32,458 nt of DNA from contig CM074808.1 of the NCBI GenBank assembly GCA_037447605.1, positions 941,710 to 974,167 on the forward strand, given 5' to 3'. This document shows, piece after piece, positions 8,753 through 19,242 of this stretch (position 1 is its first letter; each line of letters opens with the position of its first letter). The notes beneath the pieces are model-generated. The model saw only the letters and a program-made list of their open reading frames with translations, searched no databases and was not told where the DNA came from. Origin of the DNA: Zygnema circumcarinatum. Lineage: Eukaryota; Streptophyta; Zygnematophyceae; Zygnematales; Zygnemataceae. The position numbers and the translations under genes are program-made.

Positions 8753-11700
8753 ATGGCGAAGAAGAGGGTGCCATCCGGCAAGAGCAAGCCTCTCACGCAC
8801 ATCTCGGAGAATGGCGTGCCGTCGTCATCCAGAACCCGCACAAGCAGCAAGCATGAGAGCAAGGTACGTGAGGCAAGTTTGCTTCTTTTGCATAAGTAGC
8901 CAGTTAGAATTCTTGCAAGGTTGGCATGTGTAGGAGGGGATGAGTGTCGTTGCAGATGCACATAGAACGAGAGAATTCAGTAGGTGTGCCGCTCGTATCA
9001 AGTCGCCGTATGAGGTTCGAGCCTCTTTCTGGCTTGGCTCTGGCAAACGCGCTTTGCATTGGAATTCCAGGACTCATTTTATTTTATTTGCTTGTGTTTC
9101 GGAGCAGAGGAAGGGCAAGGAATACACTGCCGGTGCGCACTGGGAGCAGCTCGCAGCGCTTGGTCTCAAAATTCGCGAAGTGACAGCTGACGGCAATTGC
9201 TTTTTCCGGTGTGTTGCGAGCTCTTTTGAATGAAGTCTTCCTTTCTCAGTATCTCAGTAAGGCGTTTTTACTGGATACTTCTCATCTTATTGTGTCGCGC
9301 CAAGTCTGTGGACGTAGCTGCCTTTTTTATGTGTCCTACCTGCACGTCTCCATGTGGAAATAGCTTCGAAAAAGATTGCTGTATTTGACAGAGTAGAATG
9401 TAAAATTTTTGTGGCAGTCGTTTAGATGGGGGCGTGTTGGCAGGGCAGTGGCGGACCAGCTGGACGGATCACAGGCGTCTCATACGATGCTTCGGAAGAA
9501 GACGGTCGACTATATTGAGGTTTTCCAATTTCCTGCCAAAGTTGTGGATTTCATCTTTTGCGAAGTACCACTTGCTCTTTCTAGTTCGTGGGTCAGAATT
9601 GGCGCGATTGCCGCTACTTCACCCAATTCGATCCAATACCATGCACCCAGTTGCTATTTTTCTTAGCCGTATGTGCGGGTATAAGCTGCAGTCGATGTCC
9701 ATCAAGCAACATGGTTTATTGCGTGGTTGTAGTGAGCACTTCGTGTGACTACTCCCTGAGCCTTCCTCTTACAAAGTTTGCATGATGTTTCGACAGAGCC
9801 ATGGAGATGATTTCAAGCCGTTTGTGGAGGATGATGTTTCATTTGAAGAGTACTGCGAGAGCATGCGGCAGGATGGCACATGGGGCGGCCACATGGAGTT
9901 GCAGGCCCTCTCTTTGCTTATGCGCTGCAATATATGCATCCACAGAGTACGGCCACTGCCATACCAACAGCTGCTCCGTTACATTTGCTTTTTTGTTTTT
10001 TTCGAGTCCTAGCGCTCGCTTTTTGGCTATTACTTGCAGAGCAAGATGAGTGTGTCGAATTTTCGAGTTGGATTACTTCATATAATTCATTTCACTGAAT
10101 GCTTTGTGCGCTGCAGTATCAATCGCCACGTTGGCACATCCGTAATTTTGGGGATCCACGGACACGCACCATACACATGTACGCACTTTCCGCTTGCTCC
10201 AGTTTAGAAGTACATGGACAGCTTGAAAACAGTTTGACTGCCAATAGACCTCCGCATCGTGGACATCGATTGCTATAGGATATAGAGCAACAATGGGCTC
10301 AATTTGAAGCTGACGTCATGGCTTATTGGTACGAGGAATTTGTTGTGTTTGATTAACTAAAATCACTTTTTGGAATTGGTGGTTTGATGCTTGAAGCACA
10401 GCTCATATCATGATGGCGAACACTACAACAGTGTGCGATTAGCGGATGATAACGCATGGGAGCCTGCGTTGCCGATTGTTATTGAGGTAGGACACGTTTG
10501 TTTGTTTGTTTGTTTGTTTCATCTTCTCCTATCAGAATACGATAACTGACAATTCCCTTGCTTTGGAATGGTGCAGAATGATGCCCAACTTGCCAGCAAG
10601 CCCCCTCCCCAGAAGGACAATTCGCCTTATGTGGGAGATAAAGCGGGAGGAAATGTGTCAGCTATTGACATCGTGGCTCGTAAAACCGGCCTTTCTGACC
10701 ATGCCAGCATAAACCAGGTGATGATGCGAATCTTTGGAATTGCTGGGGGCTCATACATACCTCAACTGCCACCTTTTCTCTGTTCAAAGTCGTGCCTTAT
10801 GTCCCATACACTGAAAGGAAACCCTTATGGGTTCGTCATTCTCTGAGGTTTTGACATAAGCTCTCTATGGCTCCTATTGTTAGCCCATCTTTCCCACCCC
10901 CCCCCCCCTCAAGCCCACCCCCCCATTTCTGGCCCTGATACCGGGTATGCCCCCCTTATTCCTGCAGGCCCTTGCCGATATGGGGGGAGATGTTGAGGCT
11001 ACCACAGAGTACCTTCTAGCAGCGGAATCCTGCTTGAACGGGAGAGAGAAGATGAATGACGAGTCGGAGGTGAGTGTGAACAGAACTCCGCATACGGAAC
11101 TACAGCTGTTGCAATCAAAACCAAAATCAAACTTCTGCTTTGTAATGAAAAGTACTGTGAGTTTGACAGCATAACCGACTCGTCCTTTCTCTGCTGGTCG
11201 ATGAACCATGGCTCAGGTCCATGAAACGGTCGCTACAGAAACTGGTGATGGAAGCGCATCACCCACTGACACTAAAAGGAAGGTTTCCAAAGCTGAGCAG
11301 GTCAGCCTCCTCGTTGGCATCAAACAAGCTTTCTTGAAGGTCAAGAGTTTTAGGGTACACGTGGGAAAGAAGCTGGAAGACAGCAGCAGTCGGAACTTGA
11401 TGTGGGGCTAACAGGATGTGGAAGGTGATTTTAAGGAGTTTCATCTGCTATAGGAGAACGGTGGAAATGTGGATTGGCTGCTTTGTACTTGCGAGGAAGC
11501 TGCTGATGTTGCTGCAGGTTAATTGTGCATGGTCACAGAAAATTGGGAGGAATCAAGCATGCGTGTGTGGTTCCAAGAAAAAGTACAAAGCATGTTGTGG
11601 TGCAGGAGGAAGCCATGGGGTGGAACGCTGGTAAGCTTCCACTTTGTCCTCTTTGTTTTGTGCTAATGAAAAGTAAGCCTACTTTTGAATGCTTATTACC

Positions 11701-12145
11701 CAGAAGCATTCCTTGCGCGAGTTGTATGGTCAGAAATATGTTTGGATGGGCTTCGTCAGCAATCTTCTCTCTGACGAGAGTGGCACGCGAAAGCTTTGAT
11801 TGGCTATCAAATTTTGACATGTGAACTGCGTGACTTATGCCTACTACCATTTTCAAGCCGAAAGCATCCGGGCCTTGCTTCTGGTTTGTACTTCAGATCA
11901 AATTGGGGCTGAGATGGAGGTCCTGAGTCGGACTTGAACTTGTGAATGGCTTGGAACTCCAAAAAAATCCTCTGAGAAAGACTTGGGGCAATTGCAGGGC
12001 TGCTGAGAAACTCACCAACAAGGGGAGGAAAGCGCTATCGCGCCAAACAAGAGGCGGTGCTTCCCCCCCTAATAGGAGCGGATCCGATTCATTAGCGAGC
12101 TCTAGGGAAATGGAATCTCCTGACTTGGGGGCCTTGTGCATTTGA
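8753..12145 (+). CDS. OTU-family deubiquitinase with UBA and SEC-C motif, 11 exons
   Basis: Exons: 8753-8863, 9108-9208, 9444-9519, 9797-9946, 10117-10178, 10402-10486, 10577-10717, 10968-11069, 11217-11300, 11539-11630, 11998-12145. All introns are GT-AG and in phase, giving 383 residues. The domain order is that of the plant/animal OTUD3 group; the plant members with a C-terminal SEC-C are about 375 residues. The OTU cysteine protease core runs ~46-180: catalytic Asp65 and Cys68 in TADGNCFFR, FKPFVEDD after 100, and catalytic His174 in DGEHYNSV. A UBA-like helix bundle (NVSAIDIVARKTGLS..ALADMGGDVEATTEYLL) spans ~221-260 and should bind ubiquitin. The zinc-binding SEC-C motif spans 312-325 (CVCGSKKKYKACCG). 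The enzyme should remove ubiquitin from proteins. Exon 10 can also start at 11520, adding seven residues in frame. Failure to splice the last intron gives an immediate stop at 11632-11634, just after the SEC-C. Confidence 0.93.
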
Positions 12146-13067
12146 CGGCAGTCTGTGCCCCTCCCTGTAGTCAGTTGTACCAGTATTGAGCGATAGATAT
12201 TCTTGCATTATCACTGTAAGTAACCTTTTTGTTACGAGTAGTGGAAGGGGTTAGAATACGCTGAGCTTGTGCGTTTTTTGTTTTGTGTTATCTCGATTGA
12301 TTTATCTTTCGTTTCAGATTTTACTTTCGTTTTTATTTTCATGTCGTAGCTTTCACCTTTTGCGGACATATTGCCTCTCAATTGAAGCGAAGAGTTCTAT
12401 GCAATGGTTTCAAACGATTGGCCATCTTGGTCGAGCAAAATTGCTTTTAAGACAGCCTGTGGATGCAAAGGGGCACAGGCTGGATAGCATTGGATGATTT
12501 GCATCTCCGCCGCTCCCTTGAGGATCTCCAAGGCGGCTTCACCTTCCCTTTCTTCCTCCCTCCCCTTGTTAGAGCTTTTTCAAGAGGGAAGAGAGGGAAA
12601 AAAGCCTTTGTTATAGCTTCACACGCTGCTCTTAACGGTTTATATCCCCTCATCAGAATTAGTGGAAGTTCTGGGTCACAACCCATCCGTATATTAGGCC
12701 GTGCCGAGTTTTGACATTTCTTGAAGATGTAGAATTCAAAAGCAGTGGACATTGCTCCGCGACTTGCACTGTACTGGGACATGAAAAAAGGTTTTGCATT
12801 CGAGAAAAATCACGTAACGAGACGTCAAAGAATGACAAATCCTGCCGCCAAACGTGAAGTATATTTGTTGACTAACAAGGTAACTTCAAAGCCGTGCCAC
12901 CCATCAAAGCCATTATCAGTGTGCTCGCTCGACTGCAGTTCCATAATTCATCCGAATTTAACAGGCAAGGTCCGTCCTTGGTCCTTTGTGACCTTTTCCT
13001 TTGGTTGGTTCCCTATGTTGATGTTGAGGCCTGTCTGGCCTCTGCTTCCTTCTGGAACCGAAGAACT

Positions 13068-13124
13068 GGAACTGAAACTAAAACTGGAACTGAAACTAAA
13101 ACTGGAACTGGAACTGGAACTGAA
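13068..13124 (+). repeat. GGAACTGAAACTAAAACT short tandem repeat
   Basis: Alternating 6-bp units GGAACT, GAAACT and AAAACT, about nine copies. Confidence 0.8.
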
Positions 13125-13140
13125 TAGCCAGGGGGAAGCG

Positions 13141-13260
13141 CTCAAGTGAGTCAGTTAACCGAGTCAGTCAAGCAAGTCATCCAGCCAAGTTACGGCGGTG
13201 TCAGTCATAATAGTCAGTTAGTCAGCCATTAGAGTCAGTCATAAGAGTCAGTCAGTAGTA
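13141..13260 (+). repeat. GAGTCAGTCA-type degenerate tandem repeat
   Basis: At least ten imperfect GTCAGTCA/GAGTCAGT units occur, with spacers such as AAGCAAGTCATCCAGCC. GAGTCAGTCC appears again at 13312-13321. Confidence 0.7.
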
Positions 13261-13670
13261 CGGATCCTGCGCCGTGTGTATTAGCGCCACCTGCAGACGT
13301 GTCACGAAGCCGAGTCAGTCCGATCTCTGATTGGTTGTATCTGATTTGAGCTGTAAGAATTCTCGTTTGTGAGTGCGCGTAGCAGGACTAAATTGACAGG
13401 CTTCATATGCCACGCCGTTACAGTAACACGCCCGTACAGTAATATTAACGTCTTGATTAACGGAACTATTGTTCTTTGAAATTCCCGTTCCCAGTTAAAG
13501 AAATTTTTACTTACTGAGCATGTGACCAGGACCTTTCCAGCTATCCGTTGAAGCCCACTTTCCCTCTACCCACCATCCACTTCCACTGCACGAGAGCATA
13601 AGGTGAAGGCAGGAGGCGCTCGTCCAAGAGTGTCAGATCATTTCTTGGAACGATTTGGCATAGGGAAGTA

Positions 13671-14699
13671 ATGGAAGAGGTGGCCTCCGTCAGCGAAGAG
13701 ATTACCTTGGGGGCGAACGCATCAACCGCGTTCTTATTCCCTGTCTGGATTGCACGGAGGAGGAAAATCCCGCCTGAGCATTTCTTTTTTACGCAGGGCA
13801 ATGTGGAAAGGGAGCATTTAGCACAGCAAATCGCTGGGCGTATCACTGACGATGATATGCTGGATTTTTTATCGGAAGAACTGGACCAGCCTATTCTGTA
13901 TTGTCCAATTGCAAGCTGTAATGCTAAACTTGCAACTATCTCGGGTTTCGACGCTCATTATATGGCTCGGCATATGGCAACGTGCTCAGTTTGTTCGAAG
14001 CAATTTCCTTCTCTGCGCCTTCTCAACCTCCATGTTGCTGAAAATCATGATTCTTTCTTTAAGGCGAAGGCCGCCAGGGGATATCTGATGTATGAATGTC
14101 TTGTAGAAGGCTGCTCTAGCAAGTTCCACACAGACGCATCTCGACACAGACACCTTGTAGACCTTCACAAATTTCCACGGACCTTCCAATTCTCGAGAAC
14201 GAAGCATTTGGCGCAAAAACAGAGGAAGAAGCTGCAACAGAAGCGACCGCCTGCGACGGCGCCTGTGGATTCTGCCATGAAAGGGGAACGGTCTGGACTC
14301 AGCCGCAGTAAAGCTGATGGAAATACGATGCCTGCTAACAGTGCTAGGAAAGGGAGCAGTGCTCGTCTAAAAAATCCTCAGTCGCTAGTTAGGAATTCTG
14401 ATGCCACCGAAGTGACAAATTCAGCGATCTTAGAAAGCGTTGCTTCTCGCTCTGAAAGCCCTGTACCTATGTTGCCTCAAGGAGATTGTGAGAGAATGGA
14501 GGTCAGCACATGCAATGCACAGCAATGTCAAGGAAAGGAGAATGAAGCCCAACGAGACATGGATGTCGACATAGAGGCATTGGGTACAAAACTTTCCAAA
14601 CTTAGTACGTTAAATTCGGCTAACTTGATGGTACCAGCTGTAATTAGTTTTGGGAGACGGAGAGCAGCTGGCGCAGTTCGAGGAGGCCGAGGAAGGTAA
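13671..14699 (+). CDS. ZNF511-like C2H2 zinc-finger protein, single exon
   Basis: 342 residues without an intron. The N-terminal part has FPVW followed by IPPEHFFFTQGNVEREHL (34-50), typical of ZNF511 proteins. Three C2H2 fingers follow. Finger 1 has C78, C83, H96, H101 with x4 between the cysteines. Finger 2 has C105, C108, H121, H126. Finger 3 has C143, C148, H161, H166 and the family signature YECLVEGC. A basic linker (KQRKKLQQKR, 183-192) is a likely nuclear localisation signal, and a Ser/Asn-rich region separates it from a C-terminal ISFGRRR..RGGRGR tail. ZNF511 function is poorly known; a nuclear nucleic-acid-binding role is inferred. The stop TAA is also the first bases of a TTAGGG-like tract. 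The last codons resemble a splice donor (GGAAG/GTAAGG), so a further exon cannot be excluded. Confidence 0.88.
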   Translation: MEEVASVSEEITLGANASTAFLFPVWIARRRKIPPEHFFFTQGNVEREHLAQQIAGRITDDDMLDFLSEELDQPILYCPIASCNAKLATISGFDAHYMARHMATCSVCSKQFPSLRLLNLHVAENHDSFFKAKAARGYLMYECLVEGCSSKFHTDASRHRHLVDLHKFPRTFQFSRTKHLAQKQRKKLQQKRPPATAPVDSAMKGERSGLSRSKADGNTMPANSARKGSSARLKNPQSLVRNSDATEVTNSAILESVASRSESPVPMLPQGDCERMEVSTCNAQQCQGKENEAQRDMDVDIEALGTKLSKLSTLNSANLMVPAVISFGRRRAAGAVRGGRGR

Positions 14700-14834
14700 G
14701 GGTTAGCGTTAGGGTTAGGGGTAGAATTAGGGTCAGAGCTAACGGTTAGGGTTAGGATTAAGGTTGGTTAGTGTTACGGTACGGAGGCATTAGTGTTAGT
14801 TTCATATCTAAGGTTAGGGTTAGGGTTAGGTTTC
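14697..14834 (+). repeat. Interstitial TTAGGG-like tract overlapping the ZNF511-like stop
   Basis: Degenerate GGGTTAGG, GGGTTAGCG and GGGTCAGAGC units run from the stop codon to ~14770, with a cleaner (GGTTAG)3 patch at 14813-14830. The G-rich strand is +, opposite to the CCCTAAA tract at 2086-2275. Confidence 0.75.
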
Positions 14835-15490
14835 GTGTCGGAACACATAACAGAAAACTGAATGCCAAATCTATGGACCTTTCATGCATGTTATCTGCCC
14901 ACTGCTCTGCGCATGTCGAGTGCAGAACTGGGCTGTTGAACGGTGTCTCAACAGATGCATGTGACGTGCCAGAGAGTGGGCCTGTAAGGAGTGATGTGAA
15001 TGGCTGCTTTTAATTTATTTAAAAAGCTTCAAATAATTAATTAGGCGTGGAAGCAATGTATTAGGCCAGCCTTAGGCCTAAGGCAGTAGAAGAAGGAAGG
15101 AAGACGAAGAAGAAAAAGAAGAAGGAGAAGGAACGAAGAAGAAGAAGAAGGAAGAAGAAGGAGGAAGAAGAAGAAGGAAGGAGAAGAAGGAGGGCCCGCA
15201 GAGTGTCAAACAGCAGTATGGATCCTGTGGTCACAAGTTCTACCCAGTAATCAACTGCTCATTCGCATCTGCCTCAAGGTTCAATAGGAGCTTTAAGTTC
15301 AGCATCAAAAAGGAACACATTAAAGCTTTCATCGTGCACATTTTTATTATATGTACAAGGCCTTGACAATGCCTCTGCTGCCTCCGACATATTCTGCATG
15401 AAAGTGTTCGACTGAAGCAACTACTTCAGCAGCAATAATCTGGTCAACAAGGCGTCGTTTACAAAGCGGGTACTCCGATTAAATTATCTC
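14835..15490. other. Intergenic DNA between convergent genes, with a purine tract
   Basis: This lies between the 3' ends of the ZNF511-like (+) and SEL1 (-) genes. Apart from the GAA tract nothing is recognised. The palindrome GCCTTAGGCCTAAGGC lies at ~15068-15083. Confidence 0.45.
15086..15192 (+). repeat. GAA/GGAA purine microsatellite
   Basis: About 105 bp of almost pure purine: GAAGAA with GGAA and GGAG interruptions. Such tracts can form triplex DNA and often sit near gene ends. Confidence 0.85.
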
Positions 15491-17178
15491 TCACATTTCC
15501 TCTTGTTGAGATGGGAGAGAAGATGACGGGAGCCAAGGAGAGTCCGCGACAGGTGATTTATTATCTTCAATTGATAGCTCTTCTATCTCCAAGGCAGCTG
15601 CAACACCAGCGCCTGCAAACACACGAACTTGAGAGTTAATTTTGAGCTTCAGGATTGAATCAAGGAGTCTATGAATGAAGTGAAACACATAACTATACTG
15701 AATGGAGTTGCAAAGCTCTGCTTCCCCTCCCACAACGCAGGTCCTGGATTCCTCAATTCGTAACGTTCTTTAGCCTTTTCATCCATAATGTGAACTACTA
15801 CCAAGGACTAAACATTACAAAAGTGCATCTAAGAATAAAATATAAGCTGCCGATAATGGAGCAACATGTTTTGTATTTCTCCTGGAAGCTGATGCTGAAA
15901 CCCGTAATCTTCGTGGCAGGAATACAAAGAAGATATATGTAGCTCGCTAATAGAAAGCAAAAGCCTCAAGCTCAAAAACTTTCCTTCCATATTTAACATA
16001 GGATACGATCAAGCAGGACAAACACTGAACAATATTCTGCCCTCAGCCAGGGGACCTCTGCCTACAAAAGCATCAAGACGGTCAGATAGACAGTGACCCA
16101 CGACGCTCCCCTTGAGACCCAGCTTAGGATTGGAGCAAAGTACGATAAAGGCAGCAAATGTCTTAAAAACTCATTTCAAGCTGAGCTACTTCCGTATTCT
16201 CGTTAATACAGTACTCTGCATGCAATGGTGGCGGATTGGCAGCGAGACAAGACGACTCTGTTGAAATATGCTGAAGCCACGAAGGATGCAGAGTACATAT
16301 TTCTCACCTCCAGGTACTAGAGATGCCAACATACTCTTCGCGTCTGCATCATCTTTGTCGGCAGCCTTTTGAAGCCAATATACACCCTGCAAATGATCGG
16401 ACTGCTTCAAAAGAATGTTTATTTACTAAATGACGAGGACCTATCGACGCAAGAGTTGTCTAATCCAGCAAATCCAATAGTAGAAAGTGCCTCGTGCTTG
16501 ACATTTGACCCAAACCAGCTTTTACAGTAACCGCGGAAGGGCTAGCCGTATGAGAAACTACAACGATTACCTTGTCGGAAATACTCGACCAGCCTAACGG
16601 AAACACAGTAATGCCATATATTACACAAAACTGCAGAGTCTTGGAAGCTGTAAACAGAGCTTGTAACAGCGTTCCTAGCCTAGCTATACATTCTGCCGTT
16701 GCACTGAACGGTGATTTGTCTGACCTTTCAGAACACAAGAGTAAGGCCCTGAACGCCAGGTGACGATTAAATCTTTAAAGTTACCAAACGTCGCAATCCC
16801 TTAATTAAGTTCCTCTACTTCATAAAATCTCCATTGATTCACCTGCACTGCATCCTGCTGTGTGCCATAGCCTGACATGAGCATCTGCCCGAGAAGCGAC
16901 TGCGAAGCCACATCTCCCTGTTCCGCAGCTTTCTGTGCAGCTCGGAACCAGCGAGCCATGCACTGCGCAACCACCTCCCGGAGGGCGACTCGGGCAGCGG
17001 GACCCTTCACCTCCTCACAACACTTGGCATCTTTTCTTTGGCTTGAACGCATGACAGACTGCAAGAGTCTGCAGAAGGCGCTGTGGAGCGCCAAACAAAC
17101 AATCTCACCGCAGCAAGCAGCGCCTCTCAAACAAAAAGGGCCGAAGATGAAAGGAATATGTTCTCCGCTGATGAGCAT
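15491..17178 (-). CDS. Small SEL1-repeat protein, 3 exons
   Basis: In transcript order the exons are 17178-16843, 16386-16308 and 15612-15491. Both introns are GT-AG and in phase, giving 178 residues. SEL1 repeats are TPR-like helical pairs that scaffold protein complexes. The first repeat, around residues 76-110, reads ARWFRAAQKAAEQGDVASQS followed by LLGQMLMSGYGTQQD. It continues across the splice junction into a second repeat, GVYWLQKAADKDDADAKSML. Repeat spacing crosses the exon border cleanly, which supports the gene model. The tail is acidic and then Ser/Pro-rich, ending SQQEEM. The start at 17178 follows an in-frame stop. A later Met at residue 43 (MRSSQRKDAK) is an alternative, and an upstream exon is possible. 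The first ~45 residues are hydrophobic and Cys-rich, with no clear targeting signal. The specific partner is unknown. Confidence 0.8.
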
Positions 17179-17285
17179 CAAGTCTCACATGCAGGCGGAA
17201 TGCAGCGCCATGCAGGCTGAGCAGGCAGGGGTGGGAAAGCCCGCCATGGCTATGGCGAGGAGCCCGGGGATGAGGCAGGGAAAGC

Positions 17286-17416
17286 CACGTGTCCACACAA
17301 TAGAGATACAGTGACCTTACACGTGTCCCACTGCCTCGTCCATGTTTCCTGTTCCCAGTTTTTTACGACGTGAACTGCTCCGAAACTGAGGGTGCATGGA
17401 ACATAATACACGTGGC
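17286..17416 (-). promoter_or_regulatory. Cluster of three ACGTG boxes upstream of SEL1 gene
   Basis: CACGTGTCC at 17286-17294, ACACGTGTCC at 17319-17328 and ACACGTGGC at 17408-17416 lie 108-240 bp upstream of the SEL1 start codon. Clustered G-box/ABRE motifs are typical of abscisic-acid or light-responsive plant promoters. Regulation is inferred from the motifs only. Confidence 0.5.
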
Positions 17417-17640
17417 AGAGCGGGGAACTTTTGACATCAACAGGAGACAAGTCCAAAAGTTTCGTCCTCGCGGCGGTCCGAAAAACCACGAAGACCGCTC
17501 CCTTTCGCAGGGGCCAAATTCGCAGGGCGACGGCCTCCGTCCGTGTGGGAACGAGATACGATACGATACGACACTATACGATACTGTACAGTACAGGGGG
17601 TCCTCGTCATATTTTCCACCTTCAACAGTGCGTCACCAAT

Positions 17641-18243
17641 AGGGGGTCTCAGACTTAAACAAAACTTGGTAATCGTACAGCTTGGTAATTGGTAATCGGG
17701 GATAGAGAAATTGGTAATAATGATTACTTTGCCGAACCTGTGCCGAACCAAATGCAAGTCAACGCTGGTAATCGTACAAGTCCGAAATTGGTCATGGGCG
17801 CCCCAGGACTTGGTAATCGTACAGCCTATCACCAGAAACTTATCACCACCCAAAACGGTGGTTTTCGGTCTCCGCGAAAGGAAATGGTAATGAAACGGGC
17901 GTCACCATGACGTCCACACCCCGGCCTGACATCCCCCTCCCCGCCCGCCGCCACAGGGGTCCGGGTTTGCAATTCAAAATTGCGGCATCTGACGTCAGGT
18001 ATCGGCGATCTACCCGCGCCGTTCGCAGCCTTTTTTTAAGTTTGAGACCCCCCCGCGCGGGCGAAGTTGGTCATCGCGCCTTTGGAAATTGGTCATACCG
18101 GCAAATGCGGAGTGGTGATAAAGTCACGTCGCGTCACGATCACGGTTACGTTCGGGGGGCGCGAGACTGGTGAAGTTGACTCGAAAACTTGGTAATCGTA
18201 CAGCTTGGTAATTGGTAATCGTTTTTTAAGTCTGAGACCCCCT
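17641..18243 (+). mobile_element. MITE copy 1 with AAT target duplication
   Basis: 603 bp with 19-bp terminal inverted repeats AGGGGGTCTCAGACTTAAA / TTTAAGTCTGAGACCCCCT. It is flanked by AAT at 17638-17640 and 18244-18246. The unoccupied sequence GCGTCACCAATAAATTCG exists in the same window (reverse strand of ~198-215), which fixes the 3-bp duplication exactly. Inside are many TTGGTAATCGTACAG and TTGGTCAT repeats, and an internal TTTAAGTTTGAGACCCCCC block near 18036. There is no transposase. PIF/Harbinger is the nearest 3-bp-duplication group, but AAT does not fit its usual TWA target. Confidence 0.85.
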
Positions 18244-18325
18244 AATAAATTCGCACCGATTTTGCCGAAACCACCATTTTGTACGGTAACCTCGTGTTAG
18301 CCGTACTATTCGTACTGTCCGTACC

Positions 18326-18362
18326 ATAAAAACCCTAAAAACCCTCAAAACCCTCAAAACCC
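18326..18362. repeat. Short telomere-like tract AACCCTAAAAACCCTC
   Basis: Four CCCTAAA/CCCTCAAAA units lie in the FB1 loop between the two MITEs. Confidence 0.6.
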
Positions 18363-18648
18363 GTACTATTCGTACTAGCCGTACTAGCCGTAATAGCTGT
18401 ACTAGCCGTTACGGGCTTACGCAAAACTCACGTAATCTCCCCGCACTTGCCGCCGTAAGAGGCGCTCGCTCTTCTCCCCTCCTTTTTGGTTTCGATACGA
18501 TACGATACTTTCCAATACGGTACTATCCGTACTAGCAGTACGAGCTGGAGTAGCCGATACAGTACGATGCGGTACGATATGATATCAAACGATACGATAC
18601 GGTACGTACGAAAATACATGAACACTAACATAAATCCGCTCGCCTATT

Positions 18649-19242
18649 AGGGGGTCTCAGACTTAAAAAACGATTACCAATTACCAAGCTGTACGATTAC
18701 CAAGTTTTCGAGTCAACTTCACCAGTCTCGCGCCCCCCGAACGTAACCGTGATCGTGACGCGACGTGACTTTATCACCACTCCGCATTTGCCGGTATGAC
18801 CAATTTCCAAAGGCGCTGATGACCAACTTCGCTGGGTCTCTAAACTTAAAAAAGGCCGCCAATCTGCGGGTAGATCGGCCGAGCCTGACGCCAGATGCCG
18901 CAATTTTGAATTGCAAACCCTCGACCCTGTGGCGGGCGGGCTGGGAGGGGATGTCGCCGGGTGTGTGGACGCCATGGTGACGCCTCGCTTTCATTACCAT
19001 TTCCTTTCGCTGACCGAAAACCACCGCTTTGGGTGGTGATAAGTTTAAATTGATAGAACATCGCGATTACCAAGTCACGGGGCGCCCATGACCAATTTCG
19101 GACTTGTACGATTACCAGCGTTGACTTGCATTTGGTTCGGCACAGGTTCGGCAAAGTAATCATTATTACCAATTTCTCTATCCCCGATTACCAATTACCA
19201 AGCTGTACGATTACCAAGTTTTGTTTAAGTCTGAGACCCCCT
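18649..19242 (-). mobile_element. MITE copy 2, inverted, with ATT target duplication
   Basis: 594 bp, the reverse complement of copy 1 with scattered differences and small indels (roughly 90-95% similar by eye). ATT flanks it at 18646-18648 and 19243-19245. The empty site CTATTGGTAACACG is present at 7613-7626 in the other FB1 copy. Together with copy 1 it forms a ~600-bp inverted pair separated by 405 bp. Confidence 0.85.

Larger units (their letters stand above)
12146..13670. other. Intergenic DNA between OTU and ZNF511-like genes
   Basis: No gene is recognised. An open + frame at 12745-13149 ends in Glu/Leu/Lys repeats that derive from a simple repeat, and it shows no domain. The stretch includes the ZNF511-like promoter region, with a GATTGGTT (CCAAT-type) box near 13330. 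Confidence 0.5.

Noticed and set aside
13068-13145. Glu/Leu/Lys-rich or Ser/Phe-rich coding repeat
   Set aside because: Simple sequence repeat, equally open on both strands.
12745-13149. 134-residue + frame as a gene
   Set aside because: The C-terminal third is the translation of a GGAACT-type repeat, no domain is visible and no splice context supports it.
16460-16738. 92-residue minus-strand frame as part of the SEL1 gene
   Set aside because: It lies in the intron between exons 1 and 2, has no SEL1 repeat, and the exons on either side join in phase without it.
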